DNA of 64,000 nucleotides from DATLGB01 sp963726825 (GTDB lineage Bacteria; Actinomycetota; Thermoleophilia; Solirubrobacterales; Solirubrobacteraceae): contig CAVSDT010000002.1 of the NCBI GenBank assembly GCA_963726825.1, forward strand, positions 1,488,001-1,552,000, read 5' to 3'. Below are positions 10,939 through 19,731 of this stretch, piece by piece. Every line of letters starts with the position of its first letter. The stretch's first letter is position 1. The notes under the pieces are model-generated. The model ran no database searches. It saw only the letters and a program-made list of their open reading frames with translations, and was not told where the DNA came from. The position numbers and the translations under genes were made by a program.

Positions 10939-11226
10939 GTGGCCGCGTTCTTCATCGACACCACCACCGGTCAGGTCGCCACGGCTCGGCAGCTGCACGA
11001 CGCCGGCATCGCCGACCCGATCGAGGGCCCCGAGATGCCCTGGTACCGGATCCAGGGCACGATCGACGCCCAGACGCTCTGGTACGCGGTGATGCGGAAG
11101 AAGACGCGGGGCGTGTTCATCGGTGCCCTCTGCATTCGCCACTCCGAGCACCAGGCCTCCCTGGAGGCCGCCGGATACACCGAAGTCCCGGTGCCGGAGA
11201 TCCAGGCGCCCACCCCGACGACGTAG
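10939..11226 (+). CDS. Small conserved-looking protein, unknown function
   Basis: 95 residues from a GTG: MAAFFIDTTTGQVATARQL at the start, then GPEMPWYRIQGTID, TLWYAVMRKKTRGVF and a Pro-rich end. No membrane segment or cysteine cluster is seen. An upstream in-frame extension overlaps xerC and is Arg/Ser-rich, so it was discarded. The gene is divergent from xerC with 25 bases between them. No known domain is recognised; the even codon pattern and aromatic-rich core support it as a real gene. Confidence 0.6.
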   Translation: MAAFFIDTTTGQVATARQLHDAGIADPIEGPEMPWYRIQGTIDAQTLWYAVMRKKTRGVFIGALCIRHSEHQASLEAAGYTEVPVPEIQAPTPTT

Positions 11227-11288
11227 ACCGCGGGGCGGGGCACTCGGGCGCCGGGTGCGGCAAGATCCAGCGCATCCCCCGCTCGGCC

Positions 11289-12386
11289 GTCATCGACGTC
11301 GTTCGGACCCTGCTGCGCGGCGGGCCCGCTGCGGACTACGACCGCGAGGGCCGCTCCGCCTGGCTGGCGGTCGACTGGGCGGCCCACCGCCGGCGCGTGG
11401 TCGTCGAGGGCGTGCCGATCGAGCTGGTGGACCTCCCCGGCGACGCGCCCGCCGCCGCCCGGGACGGCGGCGCCGCGGCCGCAGCTGCGGCGCCCGTGGT
11501 CCTGGTCCACGGGCTCGGCGCCTCCTGGCCCGTCTGGCTCGCGCAGCTGCCGGCGTTCGCCGCGGCCGGCCACCGGGTCGTCGCGTTCGACCTGCCGGGC
11601 TTCGGCGGTTCCGGCATGCCCGCGGGCGCGGAGATCTCCGTCGCCGGCTACGCCCGCACCGCGGCCGGCGTGATCGAGGCGATCGGCCTCGGCCCCGTGC
11701 ACGTGATCGGGCATTCGCTCGGCGGCTTCGTGGCGGCGGAGCTCGCGCTGCGCCGCCCGGAGCTCGTGGACCACGTCGTGCTCGCAGCACCGGCCGTGCT
11801 GTGGCGGGAGTACCGCCGCTCGGGCCCGCTCGTCGCCCTTGCGGGTGCCGCGGCGGTGGCCGAGCGCCGGGCGGGCGCGCTGCGCCGCGCGGCGGCCGGA
11901 CGACGGGCGGGCGCCAGCCGCGCGGACGTGCGGGCCGCGTCGGACCGCCCCGGGGCCGCCACCCTCGGGGGCGCGGCCGCCGTCCCGGTCCCGCGCCGGC
12001 CGCGTCTGCGCGCGGCCGTCCTGGGCGCGAGCGGGATCCACGTCCCCCAGCGTGTCCCCCCCGAGTTCCAGACCGAGCTGCTGCGGATCGCCCGGCCGAC
12101 GCCCGGCTACCTCGCCGCCCTGCGGGCGCTGCGGGGCCTCGACCTGCGGCCCGAGCTCGGCCGCATCGCCGCCCCCGCGCTGCTCGCCTGGGGCGACCGC
12201 GACACGCTCGTCGGCGTCGAGCAGCTCGCCGCGATGCGGGAGCTGCTCCCCCACGCGCAGACCCTCGTGCTCGAGCGCACCGGCCACCGCCTGATGATCG
12301 AGCGCCCCGACGCGTTCAACGCCGCGGTGCTGGCCTTCCTCGCCACGGGCGGCGCAGCGCCGTCACGCACGACGCTCAGCCCGTGA
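11289..12386 (+). CDS. Alpha/beta hydrolase, start codon unclear
   Basis: About 365 residues in the visible frame. It has an oxyanion loop VLVHGLGASW, nucleophile elbow GHSLGGF, acid LLAWGDRDTLVG and catalytic His in TGHRLMIERP. A segment before the core, DYDREGRSAWLAVDW, also looks like genuine coding sequence and places the N-terminus near 11289-11313. No ATG, GTG or TTG lies there (GTC, ATC and CTG do), and the first canonical start is GTG 11397. The lid region (residues about 185-245) is Ala/Arg-rich and poorly structured. The substrate is unknown. The 3' end overlaps the convergent ilvD end by 11 bases. Confidence 0.75.
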   Translation, partial: VIDVVRTLLRGGPAADYDREGRSAWLAVDWAAHRRRVVVEGVPIELVDLPGDAPAAARDGGAAAAAAAPVVLVHGLGASWPVWLAQLPAFAAAGHRVVAFDLPGFGGSGMPAGAEISVAGYARTAAGVIEAIGLGPVHVIGHSLGGFVAAELALRRPELVDHVVLAAPAVLWREYRRSGPLVALAGAAAVAERRAGALRRAAAGRRAGASRADVRAASDRPGAATLGGAAAVPVPRRPRLRAAVLGASGIHVPQRVPPEFQTELLRIARPTPGYLAALRALRGLDLRPELGRIAAPALLAWGDRDTLVGVEQLAAMRELLPHAQTLVLERTGHRLMIERPDAFNAAVLAFLATGGAAPSRTTLSP

Positions 12387-14055
12387 TCGCGCCCTCGGCC
12401 GCGGAGGACACGAGCTTGCGGTACTTGCCGAGGACGCCGGTGGTGTCCGTCGGCTCCGGCGGCTCGTAGGCCGCGACGCGCTCGGCGATCTCCTCGTCGG
12501 AGAGCGCGACGTCGATGCGGCGCGCGTCCACGTCGATCGTGACGGTGTCGCCCTCGCGGACGGCGGCGATCGGGCCGCCCTTGACCGACTCGGGTGCGAC
12601 GTGACCGGCCATGAAGCCGCGGGTGGCGCCGGAGAAGCGGCCGTCGGTCAGCAGCGCCACCGTGTCGGAGATGCCCGTGCCGTTGAGCGCGGCGGTGACG
12701 GCCAGCATCTCGCGCATCCCGGGGCCGCCGACGGGGCCCTCGTTGCGGATGAGCACGACGTCGCCCGCGTTGATGGCGCCGGACGTGACGGCCGCCATCG
12801 CGGCCTCCTCGCCCTCGAACACCCGGGCCGGGCCCTCGTGGAAACGCCGCTCGTGACCGGAGAGCTTGACGACGCAGCCGTCGGGGGCGAGGTTGCCGCG
12901 CAGGATCGCCAGGCCCCCGGTCTGCTTCAGCGGGGCGTCGGCGGGCAGCACGACGTCCTGCCCCTGGAGCTCGACGGCGGTGTCGGCCACCTCGCCGATC
13001 GTCTGGCCCGTGACGGTGATCGCGTCGGCGTGCAGCTTGCCGAGGTCGCGCAGCCGGCTGAGGACGAGCGGGACGCCGCCGGCCTCGTACAGGTCGTAGG
13101 CGGCGTAGCGACCGCCCGGCTTGAGATCGCACGTCGTGGCGGTCGCCTCGGAGATGCGGTCGAAGTCGTCGAGCTCGAGTGGCATGCCCAGCTCGGCCGC
13201 CAGCGCCTTGAGGTGCAGGACGGCGTTGGTGGAGCCGCCGGAGGTGGCGACGGCGGCGATCGCGTTCTCCATCGACTCCCGGGTGATGATGTCGCTCGGG
13301 CGCACGCCGCGGGCGAGGACGTCCATGACGAGCTCACCGCACTCGTAGGCGACCTCGGCCTTGCGGCCGTTCTCGGCCGGGACCATCGACGAGCCCGCCG
13401 GGCTGAGGCCCATGACCTCGAAGACCATCCCCATCGTGTTGGCGGTGAACTGCGCGCCGCAGGCCCCCGCGCCGGGCGAGGCGTGCCGCTCGAGGTCGTG
13501 GAGGTCGTCCTCGCTCATCTTGCCCGCGGCGTGGGCGCCGACGGCCTCGAAGACGTCCTGGATCGTCACGTCCTTGCCGCGCCAGCGGCCCGGCATGATC
13601 GAACCGCCGTAGAGCAGGACGCCGGGGACGTCCACGCGCGCCAGCGCCATCGCGCCGGCGGGGATCGTCTTGTCGCAGCCGGTCAGGACGACGAGGCCGT
13701 CGAAGAGATGGCCCTTGGCGACCAGCTCGATCGAGTCGGCGATCACCTCGCGGGAGACGAGCGAGGTCTTCATCCCGCTCGTGCCCATCGTGATGCCGTC
13801 CGAGATGGCGATCGTGTTGAGCTCCATCGGCGTGCCGCCGGCGGCCCGGATGCCCTCCTTGACCTTCGCGGCGAGCGCGCGCAGGTGGAAGTTGCACGGC
13901 ATCGTCTCGATCCAGGTCGAGGCCACCCCGATGATGGGCTTCGACAGCGCCTCGGCGTCGAAGCCGATCCCGTGCAGGTAGGCGCGGGCCGCGGCGCGCT
14001 GCGGCCCGTCCGTCAGGGGGCGTGACTGGTGCTTGGGATCGAGAGGCTCCGGCAT
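12376..14055 (-). CDS. ilvD: Dihydroxy-acid dehydratase
   Basis: 559 residues, normal for IlvD. It dehydrates 2,3-dihydroxy-isovalerate and 2,3-dihydroxy-methylvalerate to the 2-keto acids in valine, leucine and isoleucine synthesis. The three iron-sulfur ligand cysteines are visible: Cys54 in TMPCNFH, Cys127 in TGCDKT and Cys199 in GACGAQFT. Other family blocks include AISDGITMGTSGMKTSL and PAGSSMVPAENGRK. The ATG at 14055 is chosen because the upstream open frame is low-complexity. No other branched-chain gene is nearby; it follows two small genes on the same strand. Cytoplasmic. Confidence 0.95.
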   Translation of the reverse strand: MPEPLDPKHQSRPLTDGPQRAAARAYLHGIGFDAEALSKPIIGVASTWIETMPCNFHLRALAAKVKEGIRAAGGTPMELNTIAISDGITMGTSGMKTSLVSREVIADSIELVAKGHLFDGLVVLTGCDKTIPAGAMALARVDVPGVLLYGGSIMPGRWRGKDVTIQDVFEAVGAHAAGKMSEDDLHDLERHASPGAGACGAQFTANTMGMVFEVMGLSPAGSSMVPAENGRKAEVAYECGELVMDVLARGVRPSDIITRESMENAIAAVATSGGSTNAVLHLKALAAELGMPLELDDFDRISEATATTCDLKPGGRYAAYDLYEAGGVPLVLSRLRDLGKLHADAITVTGQTIGEVADTAVELQGQDVVLPADAPLKQTGGLAILRGNLAPDGCVVKLSGHERRFHEGPARVFEGEEAAMAAVTSGAINAGDVVLIRNEGPVGGPGMREMLAVTAALNGTGISDTVALLTDGRFSGATRGFMAGHVAPESVKGGPIAAVREGDTVTIDVDARRIDVALSDEEIAERVAAYEPPEPTDTTGVLGKYRKLVSSAAEGAITG

Positions 14056-14074
14056 CCGCCGGAGATTACGCGGG

Positions 14075-14698
14075 TCAGGCCTGCTCGGAGGCCTCGCGCG
14101 GCGCGCGTGCGGCGCGCTCCATGCGGGCCCGCTCCCACTGGCGCAGGCGCCAGAGGTCGCGGTTGATCTTGCGCGGGTCGATCTGGCGGCCCGGCAGATG
14201 GAGGTTGGCGGACCCGATGAGCCGCTCCTCGTCGCCCTTGAGCGCCATCCACTTGGCGAGGACGTCGTCGGCGTCGGGCAGGCGGACGGACCCGTAGGGC
14301 CGGGTCTCGTCGGGGAACTCGACGCAGTACTCGTTGAGCAGCTGGGTGGTCTGCGGGAGGTAGGCGACGATCGGCTTGTGCGGGTAGACGATGTAGGCGT
14401 ACGGCGCGCCGCCGAGGTCCCAGCCCTCCTCGGGGCCCTGGGCCTGGCCGCCCCACACGCGCAGGAAGCCGAGGTCGCGGTACATCTCCCACTCCTCGTC
14501 GTTGACGCAGGACTGCAGCAGCTCGCGCGCACGCTGCTCGGCGCGGCGCTCGCGGCCGGGGTCGTAGGCGGGGATGCCGTCAGGACCGATGGCGCGGCGC
14601 GCCTTCAAGCGCTCCCAGCCGCGCGCGATGGCGGGGACCGTGGTGTCGGCCATCAGCGCGAACGCGACGATGGCGGTCACGACGAGCGCCGCGATCAT
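14075..14698 (-). CDS. Conserved hypothetical protein with one N-terminal membrane helix
   Basis: 207 residues. Residues 1-20 (MIAALVVTAIVAFALMADTT) form a membrane anchor. The remainder is soluble and charged, with a segment WEMYRDLGFLRVWG and a YAYIVYPHKPIVAYLP strand region, then PGRQIDPRKINRDLW near 170. The ATG overlaps the TGA of the upstream 82-residue gene (ATGA), so translation of the two is probably coupled. No family is recognised. The anchored soluble domain faces either side; this cannot be decided from the sequence. Confidence 0.6.
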   Translation of the reverse strand: MIAALVVTAIVAFALMADTTVPAIARGWERLKARRAIGPDGIPAYDPGRERRAEQRARELLQSCVNDEEWEMYRDLGFLRVWGGQAQGPEEGWDLGGAPYAYIVYPHKPIVAYLPQTTQLLNEYCVEFPDETRPYGSVRLPDADDVLAKWMALKGDEERLIGSANLHLPGRQIDPRKINRDLWRLRQWERARMERAARAPREASEQA

Positions 14699-14943
14699 GC
14701 GCCGCCGGCCGCCCGGGGGAAGAAGATGACGCGGTCGGCGTCGCGCGGGATCTCACCGAAGGCACGGACCATCGACGCCTCGCGACGCCCGGCCTGGCCG
14801 GTCGTCGGGATGGCTGCCCACATGCCGGCGTCGAGCTGGCGACGGAACTCCTCGACGAGCTCACGCTCGTCCTCCGCGACCTCGACGTCACCTTCGGCGA
14901 TGAGCTGTTCGCCGTAGCCCGGCCGCATCCGCAGGAACTTCAT
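14695..14943 (-). CDS. Small hypothetical protein, unknown function
   Basis: 82 residues: MKFLRMRPGYGEQLIAEGD at the start, an acidic helix EDERELVEEFRRQLDAG, then IPRDADRVIFFPRAAGGA at the end. Its stop overlaps the start of the next gene (14698) by ATGA, which supports it as a real two-gene unit. No membrane segment. The upstream open frame belongs to a shadow of thiD. No function is proposed. Confidence 0.55.
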   Translation of the reverse strand: MKFLRMRPGYGEQLIAEGDVEVAEDERELVEEFRRQLDAGMWAAIPTTGQAGRREASMVRAFGEIPRDADRVIFFPRAAGGA

Positions 14944-14953
14944 GAGGCGGGGA

Positions 14954-15817
14954 TCATGACAGATCCCTTGCAGCGGCTTCCGCCGACGCCCGGATCTGGC
15001 GCGCTCTCGCGCCGACGCCGAGCACGTCGACCGGACCGGCGCCGTCGCCGAGGTCGCGCAGACCGTCGCGCACGGCACGGGCGGCGGCGGCGTGGGCGGC
15101 GCGCGCCGCGGCGAGCGGGGTGAAGCCGTGCGCGAGGTGGGCCGCGAGCGTCGAGGCGTGGGTGCAGCCCGATCCGTGCGCGGCGCCGTCGGGCTGGCGC
15201 TCCCCCTCGATCCGGTGCACCTCCCGACCGTCGAAGACCGTGTCGACGATGACGTCGCGGTGCCCACCGGTGACGATCGCGACGTCGGGCCCGGCGGCGT
15301 GCAGGATCCGCGCGGCCTGCTCGGCCACGTCCGGCGACGCCGCGTCGAGCTCGTGCCCGAGCGCGCCGCACAGCGCCAGGGCCTCGGGGATGTTGGGGGT
15401 GACGACCGTCGCGCGCGGAAACAGCAGCTCGAGCATCGCGGTGACCGCCTCCTCCGCGAGCAGGCGGGCGCCCGACTCGGCGAGCATCACGGGGTCGACG
15501 ACCAGCGGCGTGCCGGCCGGCAGCAGGTCGATCGCCTCGCGGACGGCCCGCACCACGTCGGCGCCGCCGAGCATCCCGAGCTTGACGGCGTCGACGCCGA
15601 TGTCGGCCGCGACCGTCCGGACCTGCTCGAGCACGAACTCCGGCGGCACCGGCAGGATCCCGGACACCTCGACGGTGCTCTGCGCCGTCAGCGCCGTCAC
15701 CGCCGTCATCCCGTGCACCCCGGCCGCCGCGAAGGCCTTCAGATCCGCCTGGATCCCCGCGGCCCCGCCCGAGTCGGAGCCGGCGATCGTCAGGACGGCG
15801 GGGACGGGACGCGGCAT
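14954..15817 (-). CDS. thiD: Hydroxymethylpyrimidine/phosphomethylpyrimidine kinase
   Basis: 287 residues of the ribokinase fold. The N-terminal GSDSGGAAGIQADLK motif, VKLGMLGG, VDPVMLAESG and TPNIPEA, and the C-terminal ATP-site block AAHGSGCTHAS are all characteristic of ThiD, which phosphorylates HMP and HMP-phosphate for thiamine synthesis. No other thiamine gene is in the window. It sits 18 bases after the end of dprA on the same strand and so may be read with the ffh-to-dprA transcript. The ATG at 15817 gives the normal N-terminus. Confidence 0.93.
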   Translation of the reverse strand: MPRPVPAVLTIAGSDSGGAAGIQADLKAFAAAGVHGMTAVTALTAQSTVEVSGILPVPPEFVLEQVRTVAADIGVDAVKLGMLGGADVVRAVREAIDLLPAGTPLVVDPVMLAESGARLLAEEAVTAMLELLFPRATVVTPNIPEALALCGALGHELDAASPDVAEQAARILHAAGPDVAIVTGGHRDVIVDTVFDGREVHRIEGERQPDGAAHGSGCTHASTLAAHLAHGFTPLAAARAAHAAAARAVRDGLRDLGDGAGPVDVLGVGARARQIRASAEAAARDLS

Positions 15818-15835
15818 GGCGTTGGAGGCTAGGAG

Positions 15836-17069
15836 TCACGTGAGTGCTCGGATGTAGTGCCCGCTCGGCAGCCGGCGGACCAGTCCGCGGAGCTCGAGCT
15901 CACCGAGGTCGGACGAGACCGCGAACGCGTCGTCGGCGCTCGTGACCAGCGTGGCCAGGGAGTCCTCCCCCGCCTCGATCCGGGCGAGCACCGCCCGCGT
16001 GCGTGGAGGGAGATCCGCCGGGACCGGCGTGGCCGCCGGTGCCGCCTCCGCGCGCGGGCCCGTGCCGAGGATCAGACGCCCGGAGTAGGGGCCCTCGCCG
16101 TCCGGGCCGGGCGCGTGCGGCCGCGGCGGCGCGCCGGCGATCGTCGTCGTCGTCGGGGACCTGGGCGAGCAGGTCCAGCACGTCCTCTGACCCGCGGATG
16201 ACCTCGGCGCCGAGCTTGAGCAGCGCGTTGGGCCCCGCCGCGAGCGTCGACGTCACCGGCCCCGGGACCGCGCCGACGGCGCGGCCGAGGTCGGCGGCGA
16301 AGTCGGCGGTGATGAGCGAGCCGGACCGCTCGCCACCCTCCACGACCACCGTCACCGCCGCCAACGCGGCGATCACCCGGTTGCGCGCGGGGAACGCCCA
16401 GCGGCGCGGCTCGGTGCCGGGCGGCAGCTCCGAGACGACGCAGCCGCCGGCGCTGATGCGGCCGTGCAGGCCGCTGTGGCGGGCCGGGTACGGGCGATCG
16501 GCGCCGGTGGCCAGGACGGCGACGGTGCCACCACCGGCGTCGAGCGCCCCGGCGTGCGCCGCGCCGTCGACCCCGAGCGCCATGCCGGAGACGACCGGCA
16601 CGCCCGCCACCGCGAGACCGCGGGCGAGCGCGCCCGCGACCTCGAGGCCGACCGCCGAGGCCCGGCGGGCGCCGACGAGGGCCACCGTCGTGCCGTGCAG
16701 CAGCGCCGGGTCGCCCCGCACGTGCAGCACCGCCGGCGGATCCGGCAGCTGCTTGACCCGTGCCGGGTACCGGGCGGAGCAGCGGCAGACGGCGCCGACC
16801 CCCGCGGCGAGCAGACCGTCGACGGCGACCTCGGCGCTGAAGGCCGCGTAGCCCGCCGCCGCGCGCTGATCGGCGCCCCACTCGAGCAGGTCGGCGTCCG
16901 AGAGCGCGAGCAGCCGCGGGCGCCCGGTGCGCAGCCGCCATTCGTGCTCGATCCGCCCGCTCAGCGCGGCCACGAGCGCCGTGCGCCGCAGGCAGGCGGG
17001 GCAGGCGTCGATCGACGCCGCAGCGGGCGCCGAGCCGGCGGGCGGATGCCCTGCTGATCGGTGGCTCAT
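15836..17069 (-). CDS. dprA: DNA processing protein DprA, frameshifted near its C-terminal domain
   Basis: The N-terminal frame (from ATG 17069) has a CPAC pair, the Rossmann-like DprA core with VALVGARRASAVGLE, SGMALGVDGAAHAGAL and RNRVIAALA, and an FAADLGRAVGAVPG block. After an Asp run (VPDDDDD, about 16150) the frame becomes Arg/Gly-rich noise. The next frame carries the expected winged-helix end: GRLILGTGP, TRAVLARIEAGEDS and LELRGLVRRLPSGHYIRAL, with a TGA at 15836. A +1 shift between about 16095 and 16150 joins them. DprA loads RecA onto incoming DNA in transformation. The start overlaps the comM stop by ATGA. Either a one-base sequencing insertion or a true lesion is possible. Confidence 0.8.
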
Positions 17070-18586
17070 GCGGCCAGCGCCCGAGTGCGGGCCTCCGTGT
17101 CGTGACGCATGGCCAGGGCGACGTTGATGTGGTCCGGCTCGACCTCATCGGCGCCGTGCAGATCCGCGATCGTGCGGGCCACCCGCAGGACGCGGTGGTG
17201 ACCGCGGGCGCTCAGGCCGTCGCGGTCGTGCAGCTCGTACAGGCGGCGCTGGGCGGGAGCGGAGACCTGCGCGAGCTCACGCAGCATCGCGGCGGTCATC
17301 TGCGCGTTGTTCGTCGCTCCCGTGCCGCGCAGGCGGCGCAGGGCGCGGTCGCGCGCGGTGATCACCTCCGCACGGATGCTCGCCGACGACGGCGCCGTCT
17401 GGTCGCGCAGCGCCCGCGCGGATGGTCGTCCGACGTTGGCCGCGAGGTCGATGCGGTCCAGCAGCGGGCCCGACAGCCGGCGCCGGTGGCGCTCGCGCTC
17501 GGCGGGCGTGCACCGGCAGGCGGCGCCCTCCTGCCCGCAGTGGCACGGGTTCGCGGCGGCGATGAGCGTGCACTGCGTGGGGAAGGTCAGCACCCGCTGG
17601 CCGCGCACGACGACCACCCGGCCGTCCTCGAGGGGCTGGCGCAGGGCCTCCAGCGCCCGGCGGTTGAACTCGGGGAGCTCGTCGAGGAAGAGCACTCCGC
17701 AGTGCGCGAGCGTGATCTCCCCCGGCTGCGGCGTGGTGCCGCCGCCGATCAGCCCGGAGGCGGAGATCAGGTGGTGCGGGGCGCGGAAGGGCCGCTCGTG
17801 CACGAGGCCCCCGCCCTCGTGCAGGCCCGCGATCGAGTGGATGCGGGTGACCGCCAGCGCCTCCTCCTCGGTCATGGGCGGCAGGAGCGTCGGCAGGCGG
17901 CGCGCGAGCATCGTCTTCCCCGTGCCGGGCGGGCCGGTCATGAACAGGTTGTGGCCGCCCGCCGCGGCGACCTTCATCGCCCCGATGAGGTTCGCGTGGC
18001 CGCGCACGTCGGCGAGGTCCGGGGCGTCGGTCTCCGCCGGGCGCGGCGCTGCCGCGGCCGGCACGATCGGCTCGGCGGTGCCGCGCACGACCTCGACGGC
18101 GTGGCGGAGGGTCTCGGCGCCGAGCACCGTCAGCCCGTCGACCAGCGCCGCCTCCGCCGCCCGCGAGGAGGGCAGCAGCAGGCGCGGCAGACCGCACCGG
18201 CGCGTCCCCTCCCCCAGCGCGAGCGCACCGCGGATCGGCCGCAGATCGCCGCCCATGCCGAGCTCCCCGGCGACCGCGCAGCCCGCGAGAGGGTCGGCGT
18301 CGAGCTGCCCGCTGGCGGCGAGGACCGCGACGGCGATGGCCAGGTCGAAGTGGGGGCCGGCCTTGCGCAGGTAGGCCGGCGCGAGGTTGACCGTGATGCG
18401 CTTCTGCGGGAACTCGAAGCCGCAGTTGACGATCGCCCCGCGGACGCGCTCGCGCGCCTCGCGCACGGCCATGTCCGCCAGGCCGACGACGGTGAAGGCG
18501 GGCAGCCCGACGCGGATGTCGGCCTCGACGGTGACCCGGCGGGTGCCGACGCCGTCGAGGGCGAAGGTGGTGACGGCGGCGAGCAT
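17066..18586 (-). CDS. comM: YifB/ComM family Mg-chelatase-like AAA+ ATPase
   Basis: 506 residues with the ComM order: an N-terminal Lon-protease-like domain (VEADIRVGLPAFTVVGLAD, NLAPAYLRKAGPHFDLAIA), then the AAA+ core with Walker A GPPGTGKT, Walker B GVLFLDELPEF and a zinc-knuckle-like CHCGQEGAACRC, and a C-terminal arginine-finger helical domain. ComM is a helicase that promotes branch migration during natural transformation, which fits its place beside dprA. Start and stop both overlap neighbours as ATGA (yraN upstream, dprA downstream), so tight coupling is likely. Confidence 0.92.
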   Translation of the reverse strand: MLAAVTTFALDGVGTRRVTVEADIRVGLPAFTVVGLADMAVREARERVRGAIVNCGFEFPQKRITVNLAPAYLRKAGPHFDLAIAVAVLAASGQLDADPLAGCAVAGELGMGGDLRPIRGALALGEGTRRCGLPRLLLPSSRAAEAALVDGLTVLGAETLRHAVEVVRGTAEPIVPAAAAPRPAETDAPDLADVRGHANLIGAMKVAAAGGHNLFMTGPPGTGKTMLARRLPTLLPPMTEEEALAVTRIHSIAGLHEGGGLVHERPFRAPHHLISASGLIGGGTTPQPGEITLAHCGVLFLDELPEFNRRALEALRQPLEDGRVVVVRGQRVLTFPTQCTLIAAANPCHCGQEGAACRCTPAERERHRRRLSGPLLDRIDLAANVGRPSARALRDQTAPSSASIRAEVITARDRALRRLRGTGATNNAQMTAAMLRELAQVSAPAQRRLYELHDRDGLSARGHHRVLRVARTIADLHGADEVEPDHINVALAMRHDTEARTRALAA

Positions 18587-18954
18587 CAGAACGCGCCCTC
18601 CAGGTGGTCGAGGCCGACGAGGGCACCCGCCCGGTCGACCGTCACCCCGATCGCGTCGAAGCGCAGGTCCCGCGTTCGCGGGCGGTCCGGCGTCTCGGCC
18701 AGCCAGGCGGCTGCCATCGCACGGACCTGGCGCTGCTTCGCGGCGCCGAGGCTGTCCCACGGCGAGCCGGAGCCGGCCCGCCGCGTCTTGACCTCGACGA
18801 AGACGAGCGTGTCGCCGTCGACGGCGACGACGTCGATCTCCCCGAAGCGCGTCCGATGGCGCTGCGCGAGCACCGTGAAGCCGAGGCGCTCGAGATGGCG
18901 GGCGGCGTGCGCCTCGCCCGCCTTCCCCCGTTCGTGTCGCAGATCCGTGCCCAT
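18586..18954 (-). CDS. yraN: YraN family (UPF0102) endonuclease-like protein
   Basis: 122 residues, normal for the family. The nuclease-fold residues are visible: GEAHAARHLERLGF, then FGEIDVVAVDGDTLVFVEVK, in which Asp and ExK form the PD-(D/E)XK-like site. The family is common in yraN-comM-dprA clusters and its role is unproven. It overlaps comM by one ATGA. The ATG at 18954 is the natural N-terminus; a 101-base gap with no visible gene separates it from rnhB upstream. Confidence 0.88.
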   Translation of the reverse strand: MGTDLRHERGKAGEAHAARHLERLGFTVLAQRHRTRFGEIDVVAVDGDTLVFVEVKTRRAGSGSPWDSLGAAKQRQVRAMAAAWLAETPDRPRTRDLRFDAIGVTVDRAGALVGLDHLEGAF

Positions 18955-19055
18955 GGCCGAACCCTCCCGCCGAGGACCGTCACGGATCTACGAGCAGCGG
19001 TGACGAGTTCGTGCCGCCAGCGCACCAACTTCGCGCGGCCCGGGCGAACCGCGAC

Positions 19056-19727
19056 CTAGAGCGCGAGCTGCGAGTAGGCCACCGACTGAAACGACCGCCG
19101 GTGCAGCGGCGAGATGCCGTGCGCCTCGATCGCGGCCCGGTGCTCCGGCGTCGAGTACCCCACGTGGGTCTCGAACTCCCAGTGGGGGTAGCGCTTCGCG
19201 GCCCGGTGCATGAACCGGTCGCGGGAGACCTTGGCGATCACCGACGCCGCGGCGATGGCCGCGGAGGTGGCGTCCCCGCCGACGACGTGGCGCTGCTCCC
19301 AGCCCGTGTCGGGCACCCGGAAGCCGTCCGACAGGCACAGACAGCCCGGCTCGCCAACGCGGCGCAGGGTGTCCGACAGCGCCGCGAGGTTCGTCTTGTG
19401 CAGCCCGAAGGAATCGATCCCGCGCACGCAGCGCGAGGTGACGGCGACGCGCATCGCCACCCGCATCACCTTCGGGAACAGCTCCGCGCGCATCTCGGGC
19501 GTGTGCTGCTTGGAGTCGTTGAGCGCGGTGAGCAGGCGCAGGTCGCGCAGCGTCAGCGCCTCGAGGTCGAACAGCACGGCCGCCGCGACGAGGGGCCCGG
19601 CGAGGCAGCCGCGGCCGGCCTCGTCGGCCCCGGCCACGTAGCGGTGGCCGAGCGAGCGGTCGAACTTGAACAGGCGGGCCCCGCTGGAGCGGCGGCGGCG
19701 GGCCTTGCGACGCGCGGCGACCGCCAC
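19056..19727 (-). CDS. rnhB: Ribonuclease HII
   Basis: 223 residues from GTG 19727. The acidic active site is present: Asp35 and Glu36 in GADEAGRG, Asp in LNDSKQ and the GGDATSAAIAAASVIAKV block with RDRFM after it. It removes RNA from RNA-DNA hybrids and single ribonucleotides from DNA. The start is five bases after the lepB stop, and the upstream extension is a shadow of lepB. A basic ARRKARRRRSSG N-terminal extension precedes the core. Confidence 0.93.
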   Translation of the reverse strand: MAVAARRKARRRRSSGARLFKFDRSLGHRYVAGADEAGRGCLAGPLVAAAVLFDLEALTLRDLRLLTALNDSKQHTPEMRAELFPKVMRVAMRVAVTSRCVRGIDSFGLHKTNLAALSDTLRRVGEPGCLCLSDGFRVPDTGWEQRHVVGGDATSAAIAAASVIAKVSRDRFMHRAAKRYPHWEFETHVGYSTPEHRAAIEAHGISPLHRRSFQSVAYSQLAL

Positions 19728-19731
19728 AGGA

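Noticed and set aside
10914..10967. Longer XerC start at 10967
   Set aside because: It would overlap the divergent gene, and the added residues are not conserved in kind.
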